Shown here: positions 1-5,410 of the stretch, piece by piece
Layout: every line of letters starts with the position of its first letter
Numbering within the stretch: position 1 is the first letter of the stretch
DNA from: an uncultured Oscillospiraceae bacterium
GTDB lineage: Bacteria; Bacillota_A; Clostridia; Oscillospirales; Oscillospiraceae
Direction of reading: 5' to 3'
NCBI GenBank assembly: GCA_900757695.1
Contig: CAAEOU010000029.1
Span: 1 to 5,410, forward strand
DNA: 5,410 bases
Translations under genes and position numbers: made by a program
The notes under the pieces: model-generated
Told to the model about the DNA's origin: nothing
What the model saw: only the letters and a program-made list of their open reading frames with translations
Databases searched by the model: none

Positions 1-403
1 TGTTGACCACCGGCAGCACTTCCAATCCCGCATCAATGGCCAGATAGGTGTTCGCCAGTGTCTGGGCCTCTACACCCTGAGAGGCATCTACCACCAGCAC
101 TGCGCCCTCACAGGCCGCCAGAGAACGGGAGACCTCATAGTTGAAGTCCACATGCCCCGGGGTATCGATGAGGTTGAGCACATAGGTCTCCCCATCATCG
201 GCGGTGTAAAGGAGCCGCACCGCACGGGCCTTGATGGTAATTCCCCGCTCCCGTTCCAGATCCATATTGTCCAGAATCTGATCCTCCATCTCACGGGCCT
301 CTACGGCCTGACACTCCTCCAGAAGCCGGTCTGCCAGCGTGGATTTTCCATGGTCAATATGCGCAATGATCGAAAAATTACGAAGCTTATTCAAATCGGT
401 CAT
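1..403 (-). CDS. lepA: Elongation factor 4 (LepA), N-terminal part, cut by window edge
   Basis: This is the first 134 residues of the ribosome-associated translational GTPase EF4/LepA, which in other bacteria acts on the ribosome in the cytoplasm during elongation or initiation. The visible part is the start of the GTP-binding domain. It has the P-loop AHIDHGKST (residues 14-22), the LepA-typical stretch [13 protein letters not shown] (46-58, containing the G2 switch I threonine) and G3 DTPGH (80-84, with His84 at the catalytic position). It then has a [15 protein letters not shown] segment, seen here as [11 protein letters not shown], that is characteristic of LepA rather than BipA or EF-G. 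The frame is open to position 1 and ends at VVN, just where the NKID (G4) motif is expected. The start ATG (403-401) matches family N-termini ([20 protein letters not shown]) and has GAGGT (415-411) seven bases upstream. It is transcribed divergently from trmL. Identification is very secure; the C-terminal domains lie outside the window. Confidence 0.97.
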   Translation of the reverse strand, partial: MTDLNKLRNFSIIAHIDHGKSTLADRLLEECQAVEAREMEDQILDNMDLERERGITIKARAVRLLYTADDGETYVLNLIDTPGHVDFNYEVSRSLAACEGAVLVVDASQGVEAQTLANTYLAIDAGLEVLPVVN

Positions 404-413
404 AGTTCACACC

Positions 414-434
414 TCAAAATATGCGTTCGGGCAT
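414..434 (-). CDS. Possible six-codon upstream ORF in the lepA leader
   Basis: On the minus strand an ATG at 434-432 opens a six-codon frame reading MPERIF, with its TGA stop at 416-414. The stop shares bases with the GAGGT Shine-Dalgarno of lepA (415-411). A weak AGGCGG (444-439) lies four bases before the ATG. The same frame is open further upstream to a GTG at 497-495, giving up to 27 codons. A stop codon embedded in the next gene's ribosome binding site is the geometry of translational coupling, but frames this short arise often by chance, so this is a weak call. Confidence 0.2.
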   Translation of the reverse strand: MPERIF

Positions 435-438
435 TTTT
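417..438 (-). promoter_or_regulatory. Small hairpin just upstream of the lepA ribosome binding site
   Basis: ATGC (421-424) pairs with GCAT (431-434) around a six-base loop. After one T/T mismatch (420 and 435), AAA (417-419) pairs with TTT (436-438). On the lepA transcript this hairpin ends directly before the Shine-Dalgarno at 415-411. It also covers the ATG of the possible upstream ORF. The stem is mostly A/U and therefore weak. A role in setting lepA translation is only a guess. Confidence 0.25.
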
Positions 439-483
439 CCGCCTAAAACGTGTCGGCACAGTTTCGTGACGTTTCTGCAAAAT

Positions 484-503
484 AAAAAAGGCGGCACGCC
501 CCC
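484..503 (-). terminator. Terminator-like hairpin early in the lepA leader
   Basis: Read on the minus strand, GGCG (500-497), loop TGC, CGCC (493-490) is followed at once by six T residues (489-484). Up to three further G-U pairs can extend the stem outward (503-501 with 487-489). This is the layout of a small intrinsic terminator. It lies only about 8 to 27 bases after the predicted lepA start site and upstream of the gene, so if active it would attenuate lepA transcription. The GC stem is only four pairs, so activity may be low. No minus-strand gene lies upstream that would need terminating here. Confidence 0.35.
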
Positions 504-520
504 AATATATCTGATATATT
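504..520. repeat. 17-bp palindrome over the lepA transcription start
   Basis: AATATATC (504-511) and GATATATT (513-520) are perfect inverted arms around a single central T (512). The palindrome overlaps the end of the lepA -10 box (523-518) and the predicted start point near 511. That is a classical place for a repressor operator. Part of the symmetry comes from the A/T-rich -10 region, so it could be partly fortuitous. No regulator is identifiable from the window. Confidence 0.4.
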
Positions 521-546
521 ATAGAAGATTCCCACGCTTTTGTAAA
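518..546 (-). promoter_or_regulatory. Sigma-A-type promoter for lepA
   Basis: On the minus strand the -35 box is TTTACA (546-541, five of six to consensus) and the -10 box is a perfect TATAAT (523-518), with a 17-base spacer. Transcription should start near 511, giving a leader of about 108 bases before the lepA ATG. This is the best promoter match in the window. It is predicted from sequence only. Confidence 0.8.
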
Positions 547-588
547 GGGATTTTGCCGAGAGAATTGCACTGATTTCACTCATCTGTC

Positions 589-610
589 TTGTATCATACG
601 TTTGTATCAT
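589..610. repeat. Two 9-bp direct repeats, TTGTATCAT
   Basis: TTGTATCAT occurs at 589-597 and again at 602-610, separated by ACGT, a period of 13 bp. The pair lies between the two divergent promoters, about 43 bp upstream of the lepA -35 box and about 70 bp upstream of the trmL -35 box. It could be a pair of half-sites for a regulator, but no matching known motif is recognised. Confidence 0.4.
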
Positions 611-628
611 TAGAAAATTGCAAAACGC

Positions 629-647
629 CGAAAAATCGCTTTTTTCG
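629..647. repeat. A/T-rich inverted repeat upstream of the trmL promoter
   Basis: CGAAAAA (629-635) and TTTTTCG (641-647) form a seven-pair stem with a five-base loop. TTGC (618-621) can pair with GCAA (647-650) as an outer stem if the terminal pair shifts. Both predicted promoters point away from this site, so it is probably not in a transcript. If functional, it would act at the DNA level. A- and T-runs of this length are common in such regions. Confidence 0.3.
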
Positions 648-658
648 CAAAAAATTAT

Positions 659-679
659 AGGAAAACTGAATTTTTTCCT
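659..679. repeat. Inverted repeat abutting the trmL -35 box
   Basis: AGGAAAA (659-665) and TTTTCCT (673-679) are perfect seven-base arms around a seven-base loop, ending on the first base of the -35 box. A second pairing is possible between TATAGGAAAA (656-665) and TTTTCTATA (684-692) with one bulged G, which would span the -35 box. TGAATTTT is also directly repeated at 667-674 and 680-687. The site is suitable for a DNA-binding regulator, but low sequence complexity makes chance symmetry likely. Confidence 0.3.
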
Positions 680-707
680 TGAATTTTCTATAGGCTTGAA
701 TTACAAT
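679..707 (+). promoter_or_regulatory. Sigma-A-type promoter for trmL-pgk-tpiA-eno
   Basis: TTGAAT (679-684) and TACAAT (702-707) are separated by 17 bases and match consensus at four and five of six positions. The start point would be near 714, leaving a leader of about 43 bases that contains the 721-741 hairpin. It is the only good promoter seen ahead of the glycolytic genes, so it probably drives the whole run. An unseen internal promoter cannot be excluded. Confidence 0.65.
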
Positions 708-720
708 GATAACATGATGC

Positions 721-746
721 GCCGGAAGAATGTATTCCGGCCGGAA
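721..746 (+). promoter_or_regulatory. Leader hairpin with alternative pairing next to the trmL ribosome binding site
   Basis: GCCGGAA (721-727) and TTCCGGC (735-741) make a perfect seven-pair stem with a seven-base loop. The right arm is also half of a perfect 12-bp palindrome, TTCCGG-CCGGAA (735-746). The second half of that palindrome (743-746) is the start of the GGAAGGG Shine-Dalgarno (743-749). TTCC (735-738) can therefore pair either with the upstream copy, leaving the Shine-Dalgarno free, or with GGAA at 743-746 in a weak four-pair hairpin. Such an arrangement could tune translation of trmL; that function is inferred. Confidence 0.45.
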
Positions 747-756
747 GGGTCATACT

Positions 757-1260
757 ATGCTTAACATCGTTCTGGTTTCGCCGGAGATCCATCAAAACAC
801 CGGCAACATTGCACGCACCTGCGCCGCCACCGGTGCAGCCCTGCATCTGATCCGTCCCCTGGGCTTTGAAATTACCGACAAGGCTCTGCGCCGTGCCGGT
901 CTCGACTACTGGTATCTGCTGGATGTTCGGATCTACGACTCACTGGACGACTTTTTTGAAAAGAACGGGCCGGTTTCCATGTGGCTCTATACCACAAAAG
1001 CTCCTGCCCGTTACTGCGACGTCACCTATCAGGACGGAGATTACCTGTTCTTCGGACGGGAATCCGCCGGTCTGCCGGAGCCATTTCTGGAGACTCATCG
1101 GGATCGGTGCGTCAAGATCCCCATGGCAGAGGAGGCCCGGAGCCTGAACCTCTCCAACTCTGCCGCCATTGCTGTCTATGAGGCTCTGCGTCAGCTGGAC
1201 TTCCCCAATCTGCGGAGCTTTGGAAAAATGAAGAACCAACCCCTGGATCGACCATATTAA
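757..1260 (+). CDS. trmL: tRNA (cytidine/uridine-34 2'-O)-methyltransferase, TrmL/CspR type
   Basis: This cytoplasmic SPOUT-family enzyme, in characterised relatives, uses S-adenosylmethionine to methylate the ribose of the wobble base of tRNA-Leu. The protein is 167 residues, close to E. coli TrmL. The N-terminal motif is PEIHQNTGNIARTCAATG (9-26), followed by a family-typical LRRAGLDY (44-51). The knot-forming SAM-binding motifs are FFGRESAGLP (98-107) and IPMAEEARSLNLSNSAAI (121-138). The start at 757 is preferred to an in-frame ATG at 730. The 757 start gives the family N-terminus MLNIVLVSPEI and has GGAAGGG (743-749) seven bases upstream, while the extra nine residues from 730 look unlike the family and would be encoded in the leader hairpin. 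It is the first gene of the run, and pgk follows after 15 bp. The exact target tRNA is inferred from the family. Confidence 0.93.
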   Translation: MLNIVLVSPEIHQNTGNIARTCAATGAALHLIRPLGFEITDKALRRAGLDYWYLLDVRIYDSLDDFFEKNGPVSMWLYTTKAPARYCDVTYQDGDYLFFGRESAGLPEPFLETHRDRCVKIPMAEEARSLNLSNSAAIAVYEALRQLDFPNLRSFGKMKNQPLDRPY

Positions 1261-1275
1261 ACGGAGGTTTCAACT

Positions 1276-2466
1276 ATGAACTACAAAAAGAAAACCATCC
1301 TTGACGTGGAGCTGAAGGGCAAAAAGGTCCTCTGCCGCTGTGACTTCAACGTTCCCACCAATGACGAGGGCGTGATCACCGATGACAGCCGTATCCGCAA
1401 GACCCTCCCCACCATCCACTATCTGCTGGACCATGGCGCCGCAGTGATCCTCTGCTCCCACAAGGGCCGCCCTAAGAACGGCTACGAAGAGAAGTACTCC
1501 CTGAAGGTGGTACAGACAAGGCTCAGCGAGCTGCTGGGACAGCCGGTGGCGCTGGCTTCTGACATTGTAGGCCCCGAAGCGCAGGAAAAAGCCGCAGCGC
1601 TGCAGCCCGGTCAGGTTCTGCTGCTGGAAAATGTCCGCTTTATGAAGGGCGAGACCAAAAACGACATGGAGCTGGCAAAGCAGTATGCAGCCCTGGCGGA
1701 GATTTTTGTCAATGACGCCTTTGGCTCCTGCCATCGGGCTCACTCCTCCACGGTAGGCGTTGCCTCCTTCCTTCCTGCCTACAGCGGCCTTCTGGTAAAG
1801 AAGGAGCTGGACATTATGGGCAAGGCCATCTCCGACCCCAACCGTCCGCTGGTGCTCATTATGGGCGGCAGCAAGGTCTCCGATAAGATCGGCGTCATCG
1901 ACCATATGTTGACGCTGGCCGACCACATTATCATCGGCGGCGGCATGAGCTACACCTTTACTGCGGCCACGGGCGGAAAAATCGGCACCTCCCTGTGTGA
2001 AACCGAGTCCTTCGGCTACTGTCTGGAGCTGCTGAAAAAAGCGCAGGAAAAGGGCGTGCAGATCCACCTGCCTGTGGACACCGTTGCCGCCGACCATTTT
2101 GCCGCAGATGCCGAGCCTGTTCTCTTTGACGAAGGACAGATCCCGGATAACATGATGGGGCTGGACATCGGCCCCAAGACCCGTGAAATCTACGCGGATA
2201 TCATTCGGAACGCAGGCACCGTCATCTGGAACGGCCCCATGGGTGTATTTGAATTCCCGGCCTTTGCCGCCGGCACCAATGCCGTAGCAAAGGCAATGGC
2301 AGAAAGCGCAGCCGTTACCATCGTTGGCGGCGGTGATTCCGCCGCTGCCGTAGAGCAGATGGGCTACTCCGACAAAATCACTCACGTTTCCACCGGCGGC
2401 GGCGCAAGCCTTGAATTCTTTGCCGGTGCAGAGCTTCCCGGTGTGGCCGCTCTGCTGGACGCCTGA
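1276..2466 (+). CDS. pgk: Phosphoglycerate kinase
   Basis: This cytoplasmic glycolytic enzyme transfers phosphate from 1,3-bisphosphoglycerate to ADP, giving ATP and 3-phosphoglycerate. At 396 residues it is full length for a bacterial PGK. The N-terminal substrate domain shows CDFNVP (22-27), [12 protein letters not shown] with the conserved Arg39, SHKGRP (61-66), ENVRF (118-122) and [16 protein letters not shown] (146-161). The C-terminal nucleotide domain shows [12 protein letters not shown] (197-208), GGGMSYTF (221-228), DIGPKT (297-302), WNGPMGVFE (318-326), GGGDSAAAV (351-359) and [12 protein letters not shown] (370-381). Position 63 is Lys where SHLGRP or SHMGRP is usual. GGAGG (1263-1267) lies eight bases before the ATG. 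The gene follows trmL by 15 bp and precedes tpiA by 17 bp, so co-transcription is likely. Confidence 0.98.
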   Translation: MNYKKKTILDVELKGKKVLCRCDFNVPTNDEGVITDDSRIRKTLPTIHYLLDHGAAVILCSHKGRPKNGYEEKYSLKVVQTRLSELLGQPVALASDIVGPEAQEKAAALQPGQVLLLENVRFMKGETKNDMELAKQYAALAEIFVNDAFGSCHRAHSSTVGVASFLPAYSGLLVKKELDIMGKAISDPNRPLVLIMGGSKVSDKIGVIDHMLTLADHIIIGGGMSYTFTAATGGKIGTSLCETESFGYCLELLKKAQEKGVQIHLPVDTVAADHFAADAEPVLFDEGQIPDNMMGLDIGPKTREIYADIIRNAGTVIWNGPMGVFEFPAFAAGTNAVAKAMAESAAVTIVGGGDSAAAVEQMGYSDKITHVSTGGGASLEFFAGAELPGVAALLDA

Positions 2467-2483
2467 GACTGGGAGGGACGACC

Positions 2484-3260
2484 ATGAACCATAAATACAG
2501 AAAAACCGTGATCGCCGCAAACTGGAAAATGAACAAGACCCCCACCGAGACCCGTGCCTTCGGCGTGGAGCTCAAGCGGCTCCTCCCCAGGGGTCGCTGG
2601 TGTGAGATCGTCCTGTGCATGCCCGCCATCTGCATTCCTGCCGGTGTCAAGGCGCTGAAGGATACCCGTGTCAGCATCGGCGCCGAAAACATGCATCAGG
2701 AAACCTTTGGGGCATATACCGGTGAGATCAGCGCACCCATGCTGGTGGATGCCGGTGTCAAATATGTGATTCTCGGCCACTCCGAGCGGCGGGCCATGGG
2801 GGAAACCGATCAGGAGATCAACGCCAAGCTGAAGGCTGCGCTGGAAGCCGGCCTCACGCCCATCCTCTGCGTAGGCGAAAGCCTCCAGCAGCGGGAAACC
2901 GACGTTACATTCGAGCACATCACCATGCAGCTGAAATCCGCATTTTACGGCATTGTACCGGAGCAGCTCCGGCGCATCGTCATCGCCTATGAGCCCATCT
3001 GGGCCATCGGCACAGGGCTCACGGCCTCCCCGCAGGAGGCTGAAGAGGTCTGCCAGCACATCCGCACCGTAGTACGGAAGCTTTCCTCGGCAAAAACAGC
3101 CCGGGCAACCTCCATTCTCTACGGCGGCTCCATGAATGACAAGAACGCCGAAAACCTTCTGGCCCAGCCGGACATTGACGGCGGCCTCATTGGCGGCGCT
3201 TCTCTGGACCCCGAAAAGTTTATTCATATCATCAACGCCGCCAATCAGGAGACTGACTGA
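2484..3260 (+). CDS. tpiA: Triosephosphate isomerase
   Basis: This TIM-barrel enzyme, normally a cytoplasmic dimer, interconverts dihydroxyacetone phosphate and glyceraldehyde 3-phosphate. The protein is 258 residues, a normal length. Catalytic residues are in place: Asn13 and Lys15 in NWKMN (13-17), His99 in GHSERR (98-103) and Glu170 in [10 protein letters not shown] (169-178). The mobile lid (loop 6) reads [11 protein letters not shown] (171-181), with Leu179 where Lys is common; this position varies in the family. The C-terminal phosphate-binding parts ILYGGSMN and GLIGGASL are present. GGGAGGGA (2471-2478) lies five bases before the ATG. It sits 17 bp after pgk and 37 bp before eno; that last gap holds only the eno ribosome binding site. 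Confidence 0.98.
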   Translation: MNHKYRKTVIAANWKMNKTPTETRAFGVELKRLLPRGRWCEIVLCMPAICIPAGVKALKDTRVSIGAENMHQETFGAYTGEISAPMLVDAGVKYVILGHSERRAMGETDQEINAKLKAALEAGLTPILCVGESLQQRETDVTFEHITMQLKSAFYGIVPEQLRRIVIAYEPIWAIGTGLTASPQEAEEVCQHIRTVVRKLSSAKTARATSILYGGSMNDKNAENLLAQPDIDGGLIGGASLDPEKFIHIINAANQETD

Positions 3261-3285
3261 CTGCATACCACTTCACAATACTTAG

Positions 3286-4599
<1,314 letters not shown>

Positions 4600-4607
4600 T
4601 GTGTCTG

Positions 4608-4647
4608 TGTGCGTGCCGCAATGCACAATTGCGGCACGCACATTTTT
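4608..4647 (+). terminator. Strong intrinsic terminator after eno
   Basis: TGTGCGTGCCGCAA (4608-4621) pairs perfectly with TTGCGGCACGCACA (4629-4642). One more T-A pair (4622 and 4628) closes on a five-base loop, GCACA, and five T residues follow (4643-4647). The 14 to 15 uninterrupted pairs, nine bases after the eno stop, mark the end of the trmL-pgk-tpiA-eno transcript. There is no T-run on the minus strand, so it should work in one direction only. Confidence 0.95.
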
Positions 4648-4651
4648 ATCC

Positions 4652-4671
4652 GTCGGCAGGTATCTGCTGAC
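4652..4671 (+). repeat. Small hairpin between the terminator and the secreted-protein gene
   Basis: GTCGGCAG (4652-4659) and CTGCTGAC (4664-4671) form an eight-pair stem (one G-U pair) with a four-base loop, GTAT. It lies between the eno terminator and the AGGAG ribosome binding site (4681-4685) of the next gene. No T-run follows, so it is not a terminator. It could be an operator or a leader hairpin; nothing in the window decides which. Confidence 0.4.
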
Positions 4672-4692
4672 ACGATTCAAAGGAGTTATTGC

Positions 4693-4764
4693 ATGCATAG
4701 ACGATCTGCGGCTTTTTTCTGTCTTCTCCTGCTTTTGATGATCGTTCCCGTCTCGGTTTCGGCC
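4693..4764 (+). other. Signal peptide coding segment
   Basis: Residues 1-24 show the three parts of a Sec signal peptide: a positive start (H2, R3, R4), a hydrophobic stretch (about residues 6-20, with five Leu in a row) and a small-residue end, S-V-S-A, fitting signal peptidase I cleavage after Ala24. Cys10 lies inside the hydrophobic core and is not followed by the context of a lipobox cut, so a lipoprotein is unlikely. Confidence 0.85.
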
Positions 4765-5410
4765 ACAGGATCGAATACCGCTTCGCTCAGCAGCGCAGAA
4801 GAGGACAGCGGGCTTTGCGAGCATCTTTGGGATGACGGCGTCATTCTCCGGGAGGCAACCTGTACCCGTGCCGGTCTTCTTCAGCGTACCTGTACGATCT
4901 GCGGAGCCACCCAGAATGAAACCATCCCCAAGCTGAATCACGACTGGGATAAGGGCACCGTTATAAAGGAGCCGACCTGTACGGAAACAGGCCGCATTAC
5001 CTATCAGTGCCGCCGGTGCGGATATACCCGCACCGATGCCACCCCCAGCCTTGGGCACCAATGGGGCTCCCCAAAAATCCCCCTTGCGCCCACCTGTACC
5101 AGAGACGGTACGCTGCTGGAAACCTGCGGTGTCTGCGGCGCCCAGCGCAAAACCGTTCTGCGTGCCACCGGACACCGTTGGGATGACGGCACGATCTCCC
5201 CTGCCCCCACCTGCACCGAAGACGGTGCGCTTATCAAAACCTGTCAGGTCTGCGGCGCTCAGGATTCTGAGACACTGCCCGCCACAGGACACCAGTGGGA
5301 TGAGGGCACTGTTACAGTCGTCCCCGGTCACCTCCGTGACGGCCAGCGAATCTACACCTGTCAGAATTGCGGGCAGACAAAGCTTGAGATTCTTCCCGCC
5401 ACCGGCGAAA
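4693..5410 (+). CDS. Secreted protein with tandem 39-residue H-x-W / C / CxxC modules, 3' end beyond window
   Basis: The first 239 residues are visible and the frame is still open at the window end. The ATG at 4693 has AGGAG (4681-4685) seven bases upstream. Residues 1-24 are a signal peptide: MHRR, a hydrophobic core rich in Leu, then a likely cut after VSA (22-24). A short Ser/Thr/Glu linker (25-41) leads into five modules of exactly 39 residues starting at H44, H83, H122, H161 and H200. Each has H-x-W, then a Cys 13 residues after the His (His213 in the fifth), then C-x-x-C-G. The pattern suggests small metal-binding or disulfide-stabilised repeats on an exported protein. Similar repeats occur, as I recall, in surface proteins of gut Clostridia, with no function I can name. 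LPATGE (234-239) could be a sortase signal or just a module end. The gene lies behind the eno terminator without a clear promoter of its own. Confidence 0.9.
   Translation, partial: MHRRSAAFFCLLLLLMIVPVSVSATGSNTASLSSAEEDSGLCEHLWDDGVILREATCTRAGLLQRTCTICGATQNETIPKLNHDWDKGTVIKEPTCTETGRITYQCRRCGYTRTDATPSLGHQWGSPKIPLAPTCTRDGTLLETCGVCGAQRKTVLRATGHRWDDGTISPAPTCTEDGALIKTCQVCGAQDSETLPATGHQWDEGTVTVVPGHLRDGQRIYTCQNCGQTKLEILPATGE
4822..5406 (+). repeat. Five tandem 117-bp coding repeats (39 residues each)
   Basis: The units start at 4822, 4939, 5056, 5173 and 5290 with no length variation. Columns invariant in all five are H1, W3, G18, C24, C27 and G28. Column 14 is Cys in units 1-4 and His in unit 5. 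Units 3 and 4 are most alike, sharing PTCT-x-DG and VCGAQ. Units 4 and 5 end in LPATG and unit 3 in RATG. The DNA of the units has diverged at many codons, so the array is not a recent expansion. Confidence 0.9.

Larger units (their letters stand above)
404..756. other. Divergent intergenic region between lepA and trmL
   Basis: This 353-bp stretch separates two divergently transcribed genes and is visibly more A/T-rich than the coding DNA on either side. It holds a promoter pointing each way (lepA, 518-546; trmL, 679-707) and several repeats and hairpins listed separately. I see no protein-coding gene of normal size on either strand. The middle part (about 547-655) contains only the direct repeat at 589-610 and the A/T-rich inverted repeat at 629-647. 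Confidence 0.8.

Noticed and set aside
152..469. A 105-codon plus-strand frame over the lepA start
   Set aside because: It is antisense to the clearly conserved LepA GTPase domain, and its product has no recognisable features.
730..756. A longer trmL start at the ATG at 730
   Set aside because: The added nine residues do not resemble family N-termini and would be encoded in the leader hairpin. The ATG at 757 has the better-spaced Shine-Dalgarno and the conserved MLNIVL start.
1270..2520. A 416-codon minus-strand frame opposite pgk
   Set aside because: Pgk is unambiguous on the plus strand, and the antisense product has no recognisable motif and no clear start context.
2382..3266. A 294-codon minus-strand frame opposite tpiA
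   Set aside because: It is a shadow of tpiA, which has all catalytic residues on the plus strand.
4822..5406. The periodic DNA read as a possible CRISPR or non-coding repeat array
   Set aside because: The 117-bp periodicity is at the protein level with synonymous and conservative divergence between units, in an open frame behind a signal peptide. No identical repeat and spacer structure is seen.

Overview
The window looks like chromosomal core-genome DNA from a moderately GC-rich member of the Clostridia. An Oscillospiraceae-type gut anaerobe is my best guess. The basis is the protein sequences (LepA, TrmL, Pgk, TpiA and Eno are all Firmicutes-like), strong AGGAGG-type ribosome binding sites, sigma-A-like promoters, and a secreted protein built from H-x-W / C / CxxC repeats of a kind I associate with gut Clostridia. 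The organism is inferred by eye; no database search was run.

Layout. Positions 1-403 (minus strand) carry the N-terminal part of lepA (elongation factor 4), cut by the window edge. Positions 404-756 are a divergent intergenic region. It has a good minus-strand promoter for lepA (TTTACA-N17-TATAAT), a plus-strand promoter for the trmL operon (TTGAAT-N17-TACAAT), and several small structures: a 17-bp palindrome on the lepA start site, a terminator-like hairpin early in the lepA leader, a possible tiny upstream ORF, a pair of 9-bp direct repeats, two A/T-rich inverted repeats, and a GCCGGAA hairpin next to the trmL ribosome binding site.

Positions 757-4599 (plus strand) form a compact four-gene run: trmL (tRNA wobble 2'-O-methyltransferase), pgk, tpiA and eno. 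The gaps are 15, 17 and 37 bp, each with its own Shine-Dalgarno sequence and no convincing internal promoter. The run closes with a very strong intrinsic terminator at 4608-4647. The three enzymes belong to the triose part of glycolysis: TpiA interconverts the triose phosphates, Pgk makes ATP and 3-phosphoglycerate, and Eno makes phosphoenolpyruvate. The usual partners gapA and gpm are not here, so the pathway must be completed from elsewhere in the genome. All recognised catalytic residues of the three enzymes are present.

Positions 4693-5410 (plus strand) begin a secreted protein that runs off the window. It has a clear signal peptide followed by five tandem modules of exactly 39 residues. 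Each module has the same four candidate metal ligands (H, C, C, C; one C is replaced by H in the fifth). The last visible module ends in LPATGE, which also fits a sortase signal. No obvious promoter lies between the terminator and this gene. This protein is the least explained part of the window. I found no tRNA, rRNA, CRISPR array, insertion sequence or phage element.
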